Positions 58,516 through 59,306 of a stretch of 59,306 nucleotides of DNA are shown here, one piece after another. Every line of letters starts with the position of its first letter. Positions within the stretch are counted from its first letter, which is position 1. The position numbers were made by a program, and so were the translations under genes. The DNA comes from Microbacteriaceae bacterium PS02068 (GTDB taxonomy: Bacteria; Actinomycetota; Actinomycetes; Actinomycetales; Microbacteriaceae), in contig JASCPF010000013.1 in the NCBI GenBank assembly GCA_029959325.1, forward strand, positions 1 to 59,306, given 5' to 3'. The notes below the pieces were generated by a model. It did not search any database. It was given only the letters and a program-made list of their open reading frames with translations, and had not been told where the DNA came from.

Positions 58516-59306
58516 TCAGCCGGCAGACCTCGTCAGCACCGCGACCGCTTCGACGTGGTGCGAATGCGGGAAGAGATCGAACGCGTCGATGCGCACGGGT
58601 TCGTAGCCGTGACCGCGGAACGTGCCCAGGTCGCGGGCGAGGGCGACCGGGTCGCACGCGACGTAGACGACGGATGCCGGGGCCAGCTCTGCGACGCGGT
58701 CGGTGACCTCGCGCCCGGCGCCGGCACGCGGCGGATCGAGCAGGATCACGCCGCCGTGCAGCCGCGCGCGCTCGGCGGCGCTCGCCTGCGCGAGCAGACG
58801 CGCGAGGTAGCGGTCGGTGCGCTCCGTCTCGGCGCGTGCCCCCACCCACTCGGCGAGGTTGGCGCCGGCGTGCTCGGTGGCCCGGGCATCGGCCTCGACG
58901 GTCGTGACGCGTGTCGAGGGGCCGCCCTCCTCGGCGATCGCCGCGGCGAACAGGCCGACCCCGCCGTAGAGGTCGAGGTGCTGGGCGGCGTCGTCGACAC
59001 CGCCGGCACTCTGCAGCGCCGCGCGCACGGCGGCGGTCAGTGTCGCCGCCGCCAGGCGGTGCACCTGCCAGAACCCGCCCGCGTCGACGGCGAACGAGCG
59101 GCCGCCGACCATCTCGGTGATCACCTCGCGGGCGGTCGGGTCCTGCGGGGGGCGTGGAGCGCGAGTGATGCGCTTGCCGCCCTTGCCGCGGTGCCCGCGC
59201 ACGCGCGAACCGCCGGCCGGCCTCTCGCCCGCCGAGCCATCGCGGGGCGCGCGCTCGTTCGCCGGCCGCACGATCACGCGCACGCGGCCGTCGGCCGGCT
59301 GCACGA
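58516..59306 (-). CDS. TrmA/RlmD-family RNA (uracil-5-)methyltransferase, 3' part
   Basis: The frame stays open to the window edge, so the 5' end (likely a TRAM domain) lies beyond. Visible: F-W-Q-V-H near the middle, the SAM motif L-D-L-Y-G-G-V-G-L-F, V-E-A-D near it, L-D-P-P-R-A-G-A-G, and V-Y-V-A-C-D-P-V-A-L-A-R-D with the catalytic Cys. F-P-H-S-H-H-V-E closes the protein as in RumA/TrmA. Target uridine cannot be assigned. Confidence 0.88.
   Translation of the reverse strand, partial: VQPADGRVRVIVRPANERAPRDGSAGERPAGGSRVRGHRGKGGKRITRAPRPPQDPTAREVITEMVGGRSFAVDAGGFWQVHRLAAATLTAAVRAALQSAGGVDDAAQHLDLYGGVGLFAAAIAEEGGPSTRVTTVEADARATEHAGANLAEWVGARAETERTDRYLARLLAQASAAERARLHGGVILLDPPRAGAGREVTDRVAELAPASVVYVACDPVALARDLGTFRGHGYEPVRIDAFDLFPHSHHVEAVAVLTRSAG

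Overview
The window looks like chromosome of a high-GC actinobacterium, most likely a Microbacteriaceae (Microbacterium-like). Evidence: strong G/C third-position bias, many GTG and some TTG starts, ATGA/GTGA stop-start overlaps throughout, and a housekeeping block (acyl-CoA carboxylase beta and epsilon subunits, birA, a PH-domain membrane protein, purK, purE) in the order known from other actinobacteria. Genus is inference. I saw no rRNA, tRNA, CRISPR array, transposase or phage gene.

From 1 to about 44.95 kb lies one very large cell-surface glycopolymer locus. 1-4.4 kb: the end of a Wzy/O-antigen-ligase-like protein, a GlfT1-like GT2, UDP-glucose dehydrogenase, and an ABC exporter (Wzm/Wzt). 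4.4-7.4 kb: a large membrane protein and UDP-galactopyranose mutase (glf), upstream of the exporter, pointing to a galactofuranose-containing polymer. 7.5-12.3 kb: GT2s, a DUF2304 protein, a Wzx-like flippase, a DUF2142-like membrane protein. 12.35-20 kb: a second ABC exporter whose ATPase has a C-terminal substrate-recognition domain, a rhamnosyltransferase-like GT2, gmd/rmd (GDP-D-rhamnose) and rmlB plus an rmlC-rmlD fusion (dTDP-L-rhamnose). 20-30.9 kb: an FkbM methyltransferase, tandem GT4 paralogues, a 766-aa GT4 protein, two tandem RgpF-like rhamnan proteins, rmlA. 30.9-33.1 kb: a 715-aa membrane protein. 33.3-39.0 kb: a complete apparent CDP-3,6-dideoxyhexose pathway (rfbF, E1 dehydrase, rfbG, an E3-like reductase, a 5-epimerase, a terminal reductase), best read as CDP-L-ascarylose. 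39-42.5 kb: a GT2/GtrA pair and a GtrB-like GT2 with an SDR protein. 42.5-44.9 kb: a secreted repeat protein.

From 45 kb on, composition returns to very high GC and core genes dominate: GT4, LytR-CpsA-Psr ligase and purE in one overlapping operon; a VapBC toxin-antitoxin pair between purE and purK; a PH-domain protein; birA; cardiolipin synthase; accD and the epsilon subunit; a two-component system with an accessory membrane protein; and the 3' part of a TrmA/RlmD-type RNA methyltransferase.

How the parts fit: the locus encodes precursor synthesis for UDP-GlcA, UDP-Galf, GDP-D-rhamnose, dTDP-L-rhamnose and a CDP-3,6-dideoxyhexose; about ten soluble glycosyltransferases and several polytopic candidate transferases; two ABC exporters and one flippase; and an LCP protein able to join glycans to peptidoglycan. 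The most notable system is the dideoxyhexose module, whose presumed E3 reductase has the phthalate-dioxygenase-reductase domain order (flavin-NAD-[2Fe-2S]) instead of the [2Fe-2S]-flavin-NAD order of the Yersinia enzyme. A second genome-wide theme is a TANNNT -10 box placed 6-9 nt before many start codons, suggesting leaderless transcription.
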